The position numbers were made by a program, and so were the translations under genes. This document shows, piece after piece, positions 44,308 through 55,779 of a DNA stretch of 64,000 nucleotides (its first letter is position 1; each line of letters opens with the position of its first letter). This DNA is from Triatoma infestans (lineage: Eukaryota > Arthropoda > Insecta > Hemiptera > Reduviidae): the NCBI GenBank assembly GCA_011037195.1, contig JAAEAF010003148.1, positions 41,144 through 105,143 of the forward strand. Reading direction: 5' to 3'. Under the pieces are notes generated by a model. The model saw only the letters and a list, made by a program, of their open reading frames with translations, was not told where the DNA came from and made no database searches.

Positions 44308-44654
44308 AACTTTCTCCATAATGACATTAACGGGGTTTCATTAAACTTGGTATACTAATCAATACATATAGAGACTAATCTCTTTTGGAGGCTAGTGGGT
44401 CATGCTACCTCGTTAAATCGTTTACGAGAAAATTGAGAAAAACTGAAGAAAAAAAAAACTCAGTAAAGAGAAGCACTTCCTGTTAAACAATTTTGCCCGA
44501 ACACACCTACATACATCCATACAAATCGTTCGCGATAAACATAGTTTTATCGTACTAAGAAGACGTGAAAAACAAAAACATTGTATTTCTTGTAAAAACT
44601 CAGTTTCGAATATATGGCTCGACCGCAATACACTTCCTCTTACTTACTTGGGGT

Positions 44655-46090
44655 AAAAGGAAATAATAATTACTACTGTATATATCCTTATAAGGTACAT
44701 ATTATTCGTCTGTTTTGGTGAAAAATAAAATATAAAGGGACAGATAAAATGAATTGCTCTGTTTTTCTCTCTCAAAAATAAAAAACAACAGAATGAGTGA
44801 AAAATTGTATAAATAAAAACAATTCATAGTATTTTATAGTCAATAAATAATTTTTAGTCAGACGCACCTCTATTTTATGTTCGTCTGTCTGTGTGTGTGT
44901 GTGTATATGTCTAGGAGTGGGGGGTGGGGGGCGAAATAGTGGAATGGGTAAAACGGGGTTCGTTTGATTAAAGCAGTAACAAATTTAAACCTTCCGTTGG
45001 TGTGGCGGAGCAGAACTCCGAAATCCCGCAACCACCACCCGGCGATCCCGCCAGATCTACTATATGAACAATAACATGTGATCTACCACAAATCCTACAA
45101 GAACCGGGAGGAGTAGCCGGGCCGGCGGCAGGCTACCACCACCACCTCCACCACAGCGGCTTAATATAAATTGTGTTGTATTGTAGGAGGGAGAAAACGC
45201 GGCGTGCTCCCTAGCCCTCCCCACCCCACCCGCCACAATGGACTGGTTCAGAAAACAAAGGAACGTCAATTTTTCAAACCCCCATCCACTCATTGCCCTA
45301 CTGTACAGTAATATAAATAATAAGTGACACACAATGCCGAATGTCACACATGTCCTATGTCTCTGTGTTTTTCTTTCTTTAGTGTCTATTTTATATATAT
45401 ATATTTTTTGTTTTTTTTTTTTTATTATTTAGAAATACTACAAGAGAAAGCGCTGGCAGATGAAAAATAAATAAAAAATAAAAACTATGCAGAGTTCTGG
45501 CAGTGTACAGAATTACGTCATAAATATCGCCAGTTTTTCACTCTTCTCTCTTGATTCTCTTCCTTTAAAACATATTTCATAATAAAAATAGAGGCTTCGC
45601 TCTGGAATTTATATTGTTTAAAAAATAAATAAAAAGTTCCAGTACAAGATGAAGGAAGTGCGCCGGGTGGTGGTTAAGGGAGCCCCGGAGTAAGGTGCGC
45701 GTTTAAATATTTATGTTAAAGAAAAGAATTACTGGCCGTTGAGAAGTTAATTAAGGATAAAACTGATGTGATGGCGGGTGGGGGCGGCGGCGGCGGCGGG
45801 TTGGGGCAATGAATTCTCTACTGATTAATTGATTACTTTTTAACACAATGCTATAATAAAAAGAAATAATTATAACAGCTTCACTGGGTTTTTTTTTCCA
45901 CCTTGACTGATGACTCTTCTACTTATAACACTTGATTGGATATTTAATTAAAAAAATACTATTAGATTAAAGTTTTCTTGAAATTAAGAAAGAATTGTTC
46001 CTTTGGTAGTGTTCACATAAAAATTTTTATTTCAAGCAAATTCTTTGCATAAAAATATAGAAAATAGGCTATTTAAAAATCAAATGTTTC
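44655..46090. other. Unassigned, with GC-rich patches
   Basis: GC-rich stretches at about 44995-45060, 45105-45165, 45190-45240 and 45655-45700 plus a GGC/GGT-rich patch at 45775-45805 contrast with AT-rich flanks. A short frame with a good initiation context (CCACAATGG at 45234) encodes 29 residues beginning MDWFRKQRNVNFSN, with no family match that I know. A promoter or first exon of a host gene is one reading; there is no splice or polyadenylation evidence strong enough to call a gene. Confidence 0.3.
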
Positions 46091-46094
46091 TTTG

Positions 46095-46408
46095 GAGAAG
46101 ATTTGCCTTAAATAAATTTTTGGGAAAATTGCAAAAAATGTGAAAAAAAAAACCTTTCAATAAAGTGGTACTTCCGGTTGAGGAATTTTGACAGATACCT
46201 TTCTATTTCATGGTGACACGTTAAATGGAATATCAAGTTTGAACTTTCAGCGATTTTTCGTTTTTTGATTTATGCTGTTCACATATATATACACACATAC
46301 ACCACCATTTTCTAGAAACCACTTGTTTGGACTCAGGGGACTTTCAAACTCTCGATATCGAACATTTGACACGATTAAAATTTTTTCTCTTACTCCTAGT
46401 AATAGGAA
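46095..46408 (-). repeat. Family A element, minus partial
   Basis: The plus strand shows AAAGTGGTACTTCCGGTTGAGGAATTTTGACAG, GCTGTTCACATATATATACACACATACACC at the microsatellite site, GGGGACTTTCAAACTCTCGATATCG and TCTCTTACTCCTAGTAATAGG, the complement of the A left end. It lies head-to-head with the next copy, with the end hairpins adjoining. Confidence 0.78.
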
Positions 46409-47192
46409 ACGAAAAATCATAGAATCTTCAAACTTGATATTCCGTTTAGGTATCACCATGGGATCTGACAGTGTGTTATACGTCAAAATTCCTTAACCGG
46501 AAGTACCACTTTAGTAGATGGTTTTTTTTTTTTTTTTACTTTTTGCGATTTTCTCAAAAATAGCTCCAACGATTTTCTTGAAACTTGCTACATCGACTAC
46601 ACATACAAAGAGCTACAACTTTTATTTAAAACATTTCTCCGGAAAAATGCATTCAAATGTACTTTTGGGGGAACTTTGGGGTTATGGTTTTCTTTTAAAG
46701 TGCTATTTCAGTTTATTAGACAATTCTGTCATCTAAATAATGTTAATTAGAATTAGATGTGTTGTGGAAATTCCGAGTTTGAAAAATATCTGATGACCGG
46801 AAGTGCGTTTAATTTACCACTTTACTAAATGATTTTTTCGCGATTCTCAAATATGGGTCTGACGATTTTCTAGAAACTTCGTATATAAACTACGCATACA
46901 AAGATGTACAACTTTTATTTAAAACATTTGTCTGGGAAAATACATTTAAAGGCACTTTTAGTGGGGGGGGATTATGTTTTTCTTAATTAGATTAATTAGA
47001 AATAAATAGATTGCTAAAATTCCGAGTTTCGAGAAAATTAGTTAACCGGAAGTGCGTTTTAACTGAACAGTTTTTTTTTTCAGTTTCGACGAATTTCATT
47101 AAATTTGGTACACTAGGTATAAAATTTGTCAATTATAATTTTGAGAACTGGAGTAAGAGAAAGTTGTGTGAGTGTTTTACACCAGATTTTTT
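46409..47192 (+). repeat. Family A element lacking its first 150 bp
   Basis: Starts at CGAAAAATCATAGAATCTTC, with the hairpin and microsatellite missing. Monomers start at CCGGAAGT 46497, 46797 and 47046. The right end AGTAAGAGAAAGT at 47152-47164, then GTGTGAGTGTTTTACAC and CAGATTTTTTTT, is well preserved. Confidence 0.8.
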
Positions 47193-47199
47193 TTTAAAA

Positions 47200-48165
47200 A
47201 AAGAAAAGAGGAAAATCTCTTTGGCTAAGCGGAAGTAGAAGGAGATATTGCCAATTTATTCGTTAACTTTTAAAAATTTTCTTTTACTCGGATTTGATAT
47301 TTAGACAGTTTCCGTTTGTAACAACTCTCAATTTTTTTGGGTTTGAACAATACAGTCAAATTAATTAAGCAACTTTGTTGTTATAATATTGGGTCACCAG
47401 TTGGCCAAATTTTGTTGTTTACTAATTTATATATTTCAATAAAAATTCTTTTCAAGGTTAAACAAATTAGCCATATATATTTAATTAAGGCCAATTATAT
47501 GTTGTTGTATTTCATTTCTTTTTTTTTTTTTTTTTTTTAATTTATAAAGTTGTAGATATATACATTGTATACATAAATATAGTAACGTGTGAACTATAAT
47601 ATATACAAACGGACGGGAAGATAAGATATTGAAAGCAGTGTATAATTTCCTGTAGTGGTATTATTGTAGATCATCTGTCTACATCTGTTCTATTCTCTAG
47701 TTATTATTATTATAACAATCTTTATCTATAAAACACACACACACACACAGATCTAACAAATATATAAAAGCTCTGAGATCATCCTGGTATATAAAAACAA
47801 ACAAATTTTCATTAACAATCTACTTCCTATTTTGTAAGATATATCTCCGCAGTTTTTTATATCTCTAGATACAGATCTACCAAGTATAAGTATGCTTTTA
47901 TTTATTTTGAATAATTTCTTATGTAATAATGAAAATAAATAATATTTACTATACAACTAACTAGCCTTAGTAAGTAAATATATAGGCATATTTAAAAACA
48001 GAATGAATATATTATTTGTGGGCAAGGAGTAAATAACCACTAACAATCAACCTTATTGCTGTTTTAAAGATTATCAGGTATTATGTTAATCTCTCGCTAT
48101 ATATATATATATATGCCGTAAAAGTTATTTCTGGTTTACAATACAGTGCAAACTGTTAATTTTGT
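47200..48165. other. No recognised gene; AC and AT runs
   Basis: An (AC)9 run lies at 47732-47749 and a TA run at 48099-48114. Otherwise AT-rich, with no repeat family recognised. Confidence 0.5.
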
Positions 48166-48169
48166 ATCT

Positions 48170-48560
48170 TCTTCTTCTACTTCTTCAAAGGCGCTACAAT
48201 CCAACTGGTAGATCTTGGACGATCTCAAGATTATTCTTAAGATGTCCGGTTGATTCAACTAAGGTAGTAAAGCTCTCTCTCTCTTTGTTGTATCTCTGCC
48301 TCCAATGCTGACCAACTCTTAAAGGCACAAATATACAACGAAGGATTCTCTCCGCAAGGAGTAATCTGTTGCATGCACTTACTTGGGGCTGCCACTCCAT
48401 GCCCTTCGTCAGGACAGTACACAATATACTTAAACTACATATTATACTCTATCCTTTACAGTCAAGGACAAATACAGTACCTAAACTAGGGGCTCCGTCA
48501 TTAGTCCAAGGAGTAAACTCTCAAAAATCACGGGTCCCCCAACAAAGCGGGTGGTGTTTG
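48170..48560. repeat. Dispersed repeat C, copy 1
   Basis: The segment 48352-48530 shares with 49815-49985, in the same order, ATCTGTTGCATGCACTTACTTGGGG, the CAGTACACAATATACTTAAACTACATA block, AAGGACAAATACAGTAC and AAACTAGGGGCTCCGTC. The upstream part (48170-48350) is found only here. No coding frame is conserved. Confidence 0.7.
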
Positions 48561-48721
48561 GGCTTAGGGCTAACAACCTCTTCCTAAACAAAAAAAAAAA
48601 CATTGTTATGAGACATTAAATTGTATTTCAAAATAAGAAATATAATTACAACGACTTTTTTCTTGCTTACAATAATCGGCCACAACAATAGTGGAATGTA
48701 ATTGGCTAAACTTGAAATACT

Positions 48722-49472
48722 TTTTTACTTAATAGATATTGTGATCTTGTCAAATTTTTGCTATCGAGTTTTCTTCCTGAGTCCAAAAAAAAATTGTTTT
48801 TAGAAAATTCTGTGTTGTATGTGTGTGTGTGTGTGAAAACGATAAACGCTCAAAAATGAAAAATTGCAGAAAGTCAAAATTCACATTCCGCAGGGGGGGG
48901 ATCATCATGGGATCCGACAGAAACTTACCTGTCAAAATTTCTCAACCGGAAGTAACATTTTATTGAATTTTTTTTTACTTTTTTGCGATTTTCTCATAGA
49001 AATGACTCCAACGATTTTTTTTTTTTCAACTCGATACATTAATTATACACATTAACAGCTACAAATTTTTATTTGAAACATTTCGTTGAAAAAATTCATT
49101 TAATCCAGGTTTTGGGAGGAATGGTTGTGGTGTAATGTTTTCCTCTATAATACTTAGTTTTTTGTTTACAATTATGTCATCTAAATAATATTAATTTCTA
49201 TCCATAAAAACACCGACGGATTTCATTAAATTTGTAACTATGATTAGCGACACCTATCACTTTTATTTGGAACATTTTTTTCGAGGAAGTTCATTTAAAG
49301 AAGTTGGGGAGGATGGAGATGTTTCCTGAAAAAAGTCATTTTTATTGACTTTAAATTCCCCGAATTGATATAAAATTGAAGACAAGCAAACATTTAGTGT
49401 AAGCTTAATGAAAATTTGTCACTTAAATCATGTAAGCTGCAGTAAGAGAAGGTCGCGTGAATGTTTAAGTCG
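48722..49472 (+). repeat. Family A element
   Basis: Left part with CTTAATAGATATTGTGATC and TCGAGTTTTC, a GT run at 48819-48834, GCAGAAAGTCAAAATTCAC, then CCGGAAGT at 48946 starting a monomer. The second monomer is shortened. The right end AGTAAGAGAAGGTCGCGTGA is at 49441-49460, immediately before a SINE. Confidence 0.75.
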
Positions 49473-49475
49473 CGT

Positions 49476-49591
49476 GAGCTGTAGAGACAACCAGGAAGAG
49501 AAAATCTAAGGGTCAGCACTGTTGGACTCGAGAACCTGGGACCTCCGCGTTGCTAGTCCAGTACGTTACCACTGTACCTAATCCCTTCCCA
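49476..49591 (-). mobile_element. tRNA-derived SINE, 3'-truncated
   Basis: Only the tRNA-like head and the first part of the body are present, in minus orientation: plus-strand GAGCTGTAGAGAC, AAGAGAAAATCTAAGGG, then CTCGAGAACCTGGGACCTCC (box B complement) and CACTGTACCTAATCCC (box A complement). It abuts the end of a family A copy. Confidence 0.75.
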
Positions 49592-49814
49592 AGAGTAATT
49601 TCTTGTTTTTACTGTGCAGACGATTTTTTGTTTTTCTATGTTTGCTAAGGTTTCACATGTTTAGCTGGTAATCTTATTTTCATCCAATATAAGTTTGGAG
49701 GATTTCATTTCTAAAGCTTGTACAATGATCTAGAGATTAGTAAGAAGATCGGAACGAAGATTATTTTCTGTTAAATAACTAATTTAGTCTTCTTGGCTAT
49801 GTATTTTTTTAGCG

Positions 49815-49985
49815 CGCAAGGGGTATCTGTTGCATACAGTTACTTGGGGGGTAGCGACCTCACGAGTTACCACAGCTCAGTACTCCATGCACTTTATCGT
49901 ACACAATACACCTAAACTACATACTCTTTACACATCTCAGACAAGGACAAACACAGTACACAAACTAGGGTCTACCGTCCCTAGT
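49815..49985. repeat. Dispersed repeat C, copy 2
   Basis: Direct-orientation partner of 48352-48530 about 1.45 kb away. It has a 30-40 bp insertion (CACGAGTTACCACAGCTCAG) not found in copy 1. Confidence 0.68.
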
Positions 49986-50000
49986 TAATTGGCGAAAGCC

Positions 50001-50206
50001 AAGGGAGAAGAAAGAGATTAGCTCAGTGATAGCGCGCTGGACTAGCAGCGCGGAGGTCTCGGGTTCGAATCCAGCATGCTGCCCTTAGATTTTCTCTTCC
50101 TAGGAGCCTCTACAACTTACTATCCGGTGATGGGCAGTGTTGTCTGTAGCTAGAGAATACTGCTTGGAGGCCGGCTGTGCATTGGAGAAGGCTCCGGGGA
50201 GCACAA
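50001..50206 (+). mobile_element. tRNA-derived SINE, best preserved head
   Basis: The head reads GATTAGCTCAGTGATAGCGC (box A), GCTGGACTAGCAGCGCGGAG and GGGTTCGAATCCAGC (box B). The internal stem GCGCT / AGCGC would hold an 8-base loop, so the anticodon is not assignable. The body has CTAGGAGCCTCTACAAC, CTATCCGGTGATGGGCAGTG and GGAGGCCGGCTGTGC, and it ends near GGCTCCGGGGAGC. Proximity to the repeat C copy may be coincidence. Confidence 0.87.
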
Positions 50207-50209
50207 TAG

Positions 50210-52060
50210 ATCAAGCAATAATCCGCTACAACAATCTAAAATCTACGTATTTTCTTTCTTTAAATGTTTGAACATTGTCTGATAACCCATATATATCCCA
50301 GCTGGAGTTACGAATACAATAATACTCACTTTCAGACAATTACTTCTTTTACATAATTCAGTTTTATTGGCATCCTTTGAGTTAATTACCAAACCGCCAA
50401 ATCCGCTTTGACGTTTCCATCCAACTTAGCCATGATTTAGTGTACGCTAAAAACAAAGCTCCGAAGTCTCAGTGACCATTTTCTCCACGTGCCATACTCC
50501 TTAAATTGTTGTATCTTTATCCACTTTGTCTCCTTCTTCTTTGAGATATTCATTTGAACACTTTCAGGGTATCCTTATTTCTTGCAAGTCTTAACAAATT
50601 GGTCACAAAACTGAGACAGAGATTTCTACTGCAGATTAAAATGGTATATTTTTTACTCACTGAAATTATATTTATTATGTTTTCGCTCTAGGGAGATCCT
50701 TGCCTATAATTGCCAGAAATTGGCTGACAATTTTTACTACTGTTAAGAGGAGAAAATTCTGTATATCTTTTACACCAATATTAAGGAAATTCAGAATCTG
50801 AAAGAGTAATAAATGAGATTATCGTACTTTTAAAAGGGATTTTCGCCTTCCAGCATTCACACAAAAAATTATGATCGTACTTTTATTTTTCCTTTTTGTA
50901 CTTTAAAAAAAAGAAAATGAATTAAGAAAGTCTAACATTTCTGTAATAATTAATACTTTTCTTTGTTCATAGAAAAATTCAATTATATTCACAAGAAATA
51001 AAAAAGTTCTATCAACTTAACGGTTGTCACTTCTTTAGTATGCGGTGACATGGGAATCTAGTGACAATTTCTCCAATTTTGTAACAATTGTAAAATTGTA
51101 AATTATATATACAGATATATATATATATATATAAGAAAGAAAATATGCAATTTATAATAAATGAGGATAAACCGTGTTCTCGTCTCATTATAAACTTAAC
51201 ATTTATAATTATTGTCAGGGAATAATTCAGTTTACTTTCAACAAACTATAGTTCTATAGTAAAATTACCAGTTCTCAGCCATACTAGAAAACAATTGCAA
51301 AAAAAAACATTAGTTTTCTTATTAATTTTTTTTTTTCATTCCATTATTTTCATGAAAATTATAGAATTAATAATATAATACAATAATATTATAATGATAG
51401 ATACTGTAATTATCTTTAAAGTAAAAAGATAATCAATGTTAAAGAAAGTCTATATACTAATTCACTTGACCATATTAAGTTCACGCAACTTTAATATAAT
51501 TAGAACAGTTTGAATTTAGTGTATTCATCCTTTAGTTTTATCAAACATTATTTTACTAAATTATAAATGTATAATTCCATTCTACGAACATACATTTGTA
51601 CCTTTAGAAATCAATTAATTTAGTCCAAATCGATTTTTTTGTCTGTAAATTTTTAATTTCTGCTTCTAACTCTATATAGAATATATAATGTTTATTAATA
51701 TTTCTTTTTTAAGGTATGCTTTTTTCTTCTTTTTTTTCAACCGAAAGAAACGATTTATATAATATATTTTTAATGATTGTTATTTAATAAATTATGTATT
51801 ATCATTGATTATTTTTTTGATTAATAATACAATAATCAATAATTTTTATTATTCTGTTGCAGGTAAGTTATTGGCAAATCTATCAATATTAATGGCGGGA
51901 GCGGGCAATGACAGTTTAACGAAAATTTGAATTATTTAGTAAGTTATTAATTATTTATCTAGACTTTATTTAATATTGCTATATTTTTTGATACTGACTT
52001 TTTTTTTTCTTCTCATTCGATTGCATTAGTTGCTGTCTGGGTTTTCGGCCAGTGCGATTC
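50210..52060. other. No recognised gene
   Basis: AT-rich. A TA run lies at 51117-51134. No named repeat or protein pattern. Confidence 0.5.
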
Positions 52061-52067
52061 TTTATTT

Positions 52068-52420
52068 TTCTTTTATGCTGTAAGAGAAAGTATTCCCATC
52101 GTGTCAAATTTTTGAAATTGAGTCTTACCGGAAATATATGTTTGACTGTTATTATGTTTAACAAAACATCGAAGTAGTTAGATATTCCATTTAGGCTGAC
52201 TAAGGGTCTCAATAAAGCTTCCGGACAAAATTATGTCAATCGAAAAAAAGGCTACTTTATCAAATGTTTTTTTTTTTCGTAAATTTTCTCAATAACGACT
52301 CCAACAATTTTCTCTTGAAGTTTGCAAACTAATTAAATAATCTAGCTTGACCACTTTTATTGGAAGCTGTCCTTTAAAGTGCCAACTTCTATGCGATAAG
52401 TGATAATATCCCTATAACGT
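52068..52420 (+). repeat. Family A element, diverged partial
   Basis: Starts GCTGTAAGAGAAAGTATTCCC with half of the end hairpin, then TCAAATTTTTGAAATTGAG, CTTACCGGAAATATATG and an ACTTTATCAAATG.T-run-CGTAAATTTTCTC block. The stretch 52555-52740 contains further A-like pieces (ACCGGAAAAATTATTG, TTCCCCACCATCATTTTC), resembling the tail region at 18800-18900. Confidence 0.6.
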
Positions 52421-52429
52421 TCACTAACA

Positions 52430-52970
52430 CCATTGCTGAAAGGAAACCGAATTCACCGAATAACTAAGTATTTTGGGATTTTTTTTTTTTTTTTGCAAAA
52501 ATAGTTCTAGCTTTACTTATTTATTTATTTATTTTTTATTTAAACTTGGAATGAACAAATAACCTATCATATTTTACCGGAAAAATTATTGTAGAGCGTT
52601 ATCTGGAGAAGAGAATCTGTACAACGTCAGACTTAAATCTAACACCGTTGATCTAGAATATAGCTATATTTAGATAGCTTCTTGTGCTCTGAACCATATT
52701 GGTTCCCCACCATCATTTTCTCTATATAACATTATTATGCATCTGAATTTATTTTAATGAGATCAATGGCCGATAGTCTTTCCACCACAAAGTGCCATTT
52801 AAATATATTTAAGGTTTCATTTTTTTTATAAGAAATCAATGAGTGATTATGAAGAAAATTTGTCTGTAGGAAGTTTGATAAAATTTAAAGAAAGCAATGT
52901 CACATATTGTTTGATAGAAAAATCTTGTATTAATGTATTTCTCAGATAAATATAATATTTTTATTTACTC
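52430..52970. other. AT-rich, with weak family A-like pieces
   Basis: Apart from the A-like patches at 52555-52740, nothing was recognised; a T run lies at 52480-52495 and an ATTT repeat at 52516-52533. Confidence 0.4.
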
Positions 52971-52974
52971 TCTG

Positions 52975-53567
52975 TTACTGCTGTTACAGGAAGTTTGGTA
53001 ATCGTGTCAAATTTTTGATATCGAGATTTCTCTCACCAAAATGTATGTATGTTTTGAAGTCCATTGAGTCCCCCCCCCCCCAAAATGGTAGTTATATAAC
53101 CCATATGATTTTATTTAATTTATTTCATTAAAGTCATTTTTAATATCAAAAGTCTTTTTTCTTTTTTGAGGGCTCATTACTGCGACCATCAGGTGATCTA
53201 TTGTAACGCCTCTGGTGCCGTAGGTGAGCTTGCTCATCTAAGCACCCTCTCCAGGTTGAGATCCCTGAGGAATCCCAGGAACCTGGAGGGTTCAAGACTG
53301 GGTATTTCCCCCTCCCCTACTTGGTAACAACCTAGGCAATTGAATCTTCGTTGGATAACGGCATCGCAGTCGGCAAGGAGATGTATTGGAGATTCCTCCA
53401 CCTGCACACAGAATCTGTATGTGCCATCATCTTCTAGGCCCAGCTTCCTCAGGTGTCAAGGAATCTGTAACAAATAATCATATATTTATACACTTCAATC
53501 ATTAATCTGTGTTGTTAAGAGTTGTATAGAACTTTTCAAGTACAATTTATGTGACGTATAAGGTTTT

Positions 53568-53611
<44 letters not shown>

Positions 53612-54020
53612 TGTGTGTGTGAGTTTGTGTATGTTTGTATATATAAATATGTGAACAGCATAACGCAAAAGCGAGAAAGTTCAAACTCGACTCACCATTT
53701 GGGTGTCACCATCCCGATCCGACACGAAGTTACCTGGCAAAATTTCTTCCTGGCAACCGGAAGTACCACTTTACTGAATCCAACAGTTTTCTTTAAACTA
53801 AGTATATCAACTACACATATAGAGCTACAACTTTTATCTGCATCATTTCTTTGGGAAAATTCATTTAACCGGGCTTTTGGATAATATGTAGGGTTATAGT
53901 TTTCTATAAAGTGCTAATTTTAGTTTGTTATACAATTCTATCATCTTAATTAATATTAATTAGAATTAATATGTTGCCAAATTCTGAGTTTGAAGAAGAT
54001 CGGTTGACCGGAAGTTGAGT
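52975..54020 (+). repeat. Family A element interrupted by an R1-like fragment
   Basis: The left end GTTACTGCTGTTACAGGAAG and TCGTGTCAAATTTTTGATATCGAG at 52973-53025 is followed, after an R1-like fragment, by AGGTTTTGGTGTGTGTG at 53561, a compound GT/GA/GT microsatellite (53571-53621), and monomers at CCGGAAGT 53757 and 54008. The right end is replaced by a SINE. Confidence 0.7.
53155..53470 (-). pseudogene. R1/LOA-like retrotransposon 3' end
   Basis: The minus strand is open from 53452 to a TGA at 53234-53236 (72 codons): LRKLGLEDDGTYRFCVQVEE, SPIHLLADCDAVIQRRFNCL, then GEIPSLEPSRFLGFLRDLNL. The FC...HLL..C pattern is the zinc-binding tail after RNase H in R1/LOA-type elements, although the first Cys pair is incomplete. 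The UTR on the minus sense continues through GCAAGCTCACCTACGGC to CAGTAATGAGCCCTC and an A-rich end near 53157. It sits inside family A, in reverse orientation. The rest of the polyprotein is missing. Confidence 0.75.
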
Positions 54021-54024
54021 CCCC

Positions 54025-54185
54025 CTCCGGAGCCTTAGCAATATTCTTTAGTTACTTTTCCAATACCGTTTAGTGAAGCTGCAGAGGTTCTTTGGAAGAG
54101 AAAATTTAAGGGGCAGCACTGCTGGGATTCGAACCTGTGACCTCCGCATTACTAGTCCAGTGCGTTACCACTGAGCTAATACTGT
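54025..54185 (-). mobile_element. tRNA-derived SINE, internally deleted
   Basis: The tRNA-like head at 54110-54185 shows plus-strand GGGATTCGAACCTGTGACCTCC and CACTGAGCTAATACTG. Upstream, GCTGCAGAGGTTCTTTGG and CCGGAGCCTTAGC belong to the body with part of the middle missing. Confidence 0.75.
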
Positions 54186-54189
54186 TGCG

Positions 54190-55085
54190 CGTAATTAAGC
54201 GCAATTCTTTACAAAGAACAATATTTCTTATAATTATGGAAAAGAAATTATTTTTTATTTTATCATATAAGAAATAAAACAATAATATATATTTATACAT
54301 AAGGTTGTGAAATGAAATACAATAAAATACTATAAAATATAATAGCCTAGTGTCACATTATTTTGACTTCTACTCTCTGCCTTCCAGACAAATAATACCT
54401 TCCCTTTATATTCATAAACGCTGTATGATTTTTTTATTTATAATTAATAGTTTTAAGATTTTTCCATACAAATTACATTAATTATTTTTATTTTATGTTA
54501 ATTTATAGTTAATTTATTTTACATATAAATATGTTATATTCGGGAAATATAGATTCGATGTGATTTATTGAAGAATAAAAAAAAAAGTTTGTTATATAAA
54601 TAAATAGTAAATTATAATAAAGTACAATGACATCCCGAACTTTAATGGAAATTTTACATGAAATATTCATTAATTCTGTCGGCCATGGACACACACACAC
54701 ACACACTGCATCCTAGTATATATATATTAATGTTCCAGGCCACGTGATCTATTATATACACTTCTATTATTTATTTTTACTACAAAATGTTACTATTTAT
54801 TCCTTATTATCTCCTAACAATCATATCTCTATTTTTTATCTATTTGCTGTCTCGTTTTAATTTTTGGTAAATTAAAAAAGAGACAGCAAATTTTATCAAT
54901 TTGAAACTTTTCGTGTTTTCATTTTTGTGAGGGAGAATCAATTTATTCGGAATCAATAATTCTTTGCGTCTACAAGGGAATTATAAGTTAATCTAATTAA
55001 GAAGAGATTGAATAGTTGTTCTCTCAAAGAAATATGACGATAAGAAAATAAACTGTGTCTTGAGAATTTAAATTTACTAAAAATG
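54190..55085. other. No recognised gene; contains a strong hairpin
   Basis: AT-rich with an (AC)8-9 run at 54690-54706 and the foldback at 54842-54891 listed separately. Confidence 0.5.
54842..54891. other. Near-perfect 50 bp foldback
   Basis: ATTTGCTGTCTC at 54842-54853 continues to TTTTAATTT; the complementary AAATTAAAA and GAGACAGCAAAT follow after a loop of about five bases (54864-54868). The arms pair over 21-22 bases with one mismatch and one extra base. It could be a minimal foldback element or an RNA hairpin; nothing indicates which strand, if any, is transcribed. Confidence 0.8.
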
Positions 55086-55089
55086 ACTT

Positions 55090-55775
55090 CTTTCAATTCA
55101 ATAAAAACCCCCACTTCCGGTCAATCGATTTTCTTCAAACTCAAAATTTTGTAACATATTTAATTCTAATTTATATTATTTAGATGATAGAATTATAGAA
55201 TAAACAGAAATAGCTAACTTATTGGAAAATATTAGCCCACCCTTTCCACCAAAAAAAAAAGACTTTTAAATGAATTTTCCCCAGAGAAATGTTACAAATA
55301 AAAGTTAAATTAAATTTATATTAGCAATTTAAAGAAAATCTTTGGAACTATTTGGAGAGAAAATCGCAAAAAAAAATTCATTAAAAAGTAGAACACTGAG
55401 TGTATCAACTGAATTTGCTCTGTGCAAGTCTGTGTTATCACACTGTCTGACAAAAGCATCCTGAAGATAGGCGAACACCCGAAACCAGTCGATGACCACA
55501 AAATGACGCAGACTATCACGGAAAATGTCTCTGATGCTTTCCAGCTCTGCGGAACCAACCACCACAACAAGTAGTACTTTCAGTTGAGGAATAGTGATGG
55601 ATAATTTGAGTCGGAACGAAAGTTTGGATTTTCTGCTATTTTTCGTAATGGAACTATGCTGGTCATATACACAGACCATTTTCTAAAACCCACTTTTTTG
55701 GACTCAGGGGAGCCTCAAAACGTGTATTTCCGGTGGAAACTCAATATCAAAAATTTGACACTGCATTTGAAACTG
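55090..55775 (-). repeat. Family A element, minus, with family H insertion
   Basis: Plus-strand landmarks are CCCACTTCCGGTCAATCGATTTTCTTC, ATTATTTAGATGATAGAATT, CACCCTTTCCACC, then after the H insertion TAGTACTTTCAGTTGAGGAATAG, CATATACACAGACCATTTTC and GGGGAGCCTCAAAACGTGTA. The left-end hairpin is missing. Confidence 0.72.
55392..55568 (+). mobile_element. Family H, single arm inside family A
   Basis: AAGTAG flanks it on both sides (55386-55391, 55569-55574), consistent with a 6 bp target duplication in the host monomer. The arm is complete from GAGTGTATCAACTGAATTTG to GGAACCAACCACCACAAC. The core at 55457-55494 reads CAUC, CUGAAGA, UA, GGCGAACACCC, GAAAC, CA, GUC, GAUG: helix I is intact, helix II is shortened. 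Confidence 0.72.
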
Positions 55776-55779
55776 TTCC

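Larger units (their letters stand above)
43125..44650. repeat. Family A pieces around an I-like insertion
   Basis: On the left, 43125-43170 is the complement of the A right end (TTTGGTGTGAAACACTCACA, GACTTTC), followed by a plus-strand monomer start GCACAGAAGTGCAACTTTATTGAACAG up to ACTTTCTCCATA. This monomer resumes at 44321 with ATGACATTAACGGGGTTTC and ATTAAACTTGGTATACTAATC. From about 44420 to 44645 the plus strand shows another A copy in minus orientation, ending AATACACTTCCTCTTACTTACTT. The retrotransposon lies between. Confidence 0.65.

Noticed and set aside
50001..50075. A possible functional tRNA gene
   Set aside because: It is continuous with the SINE body shared by several copies, and the anticodon loop would have eight bases.
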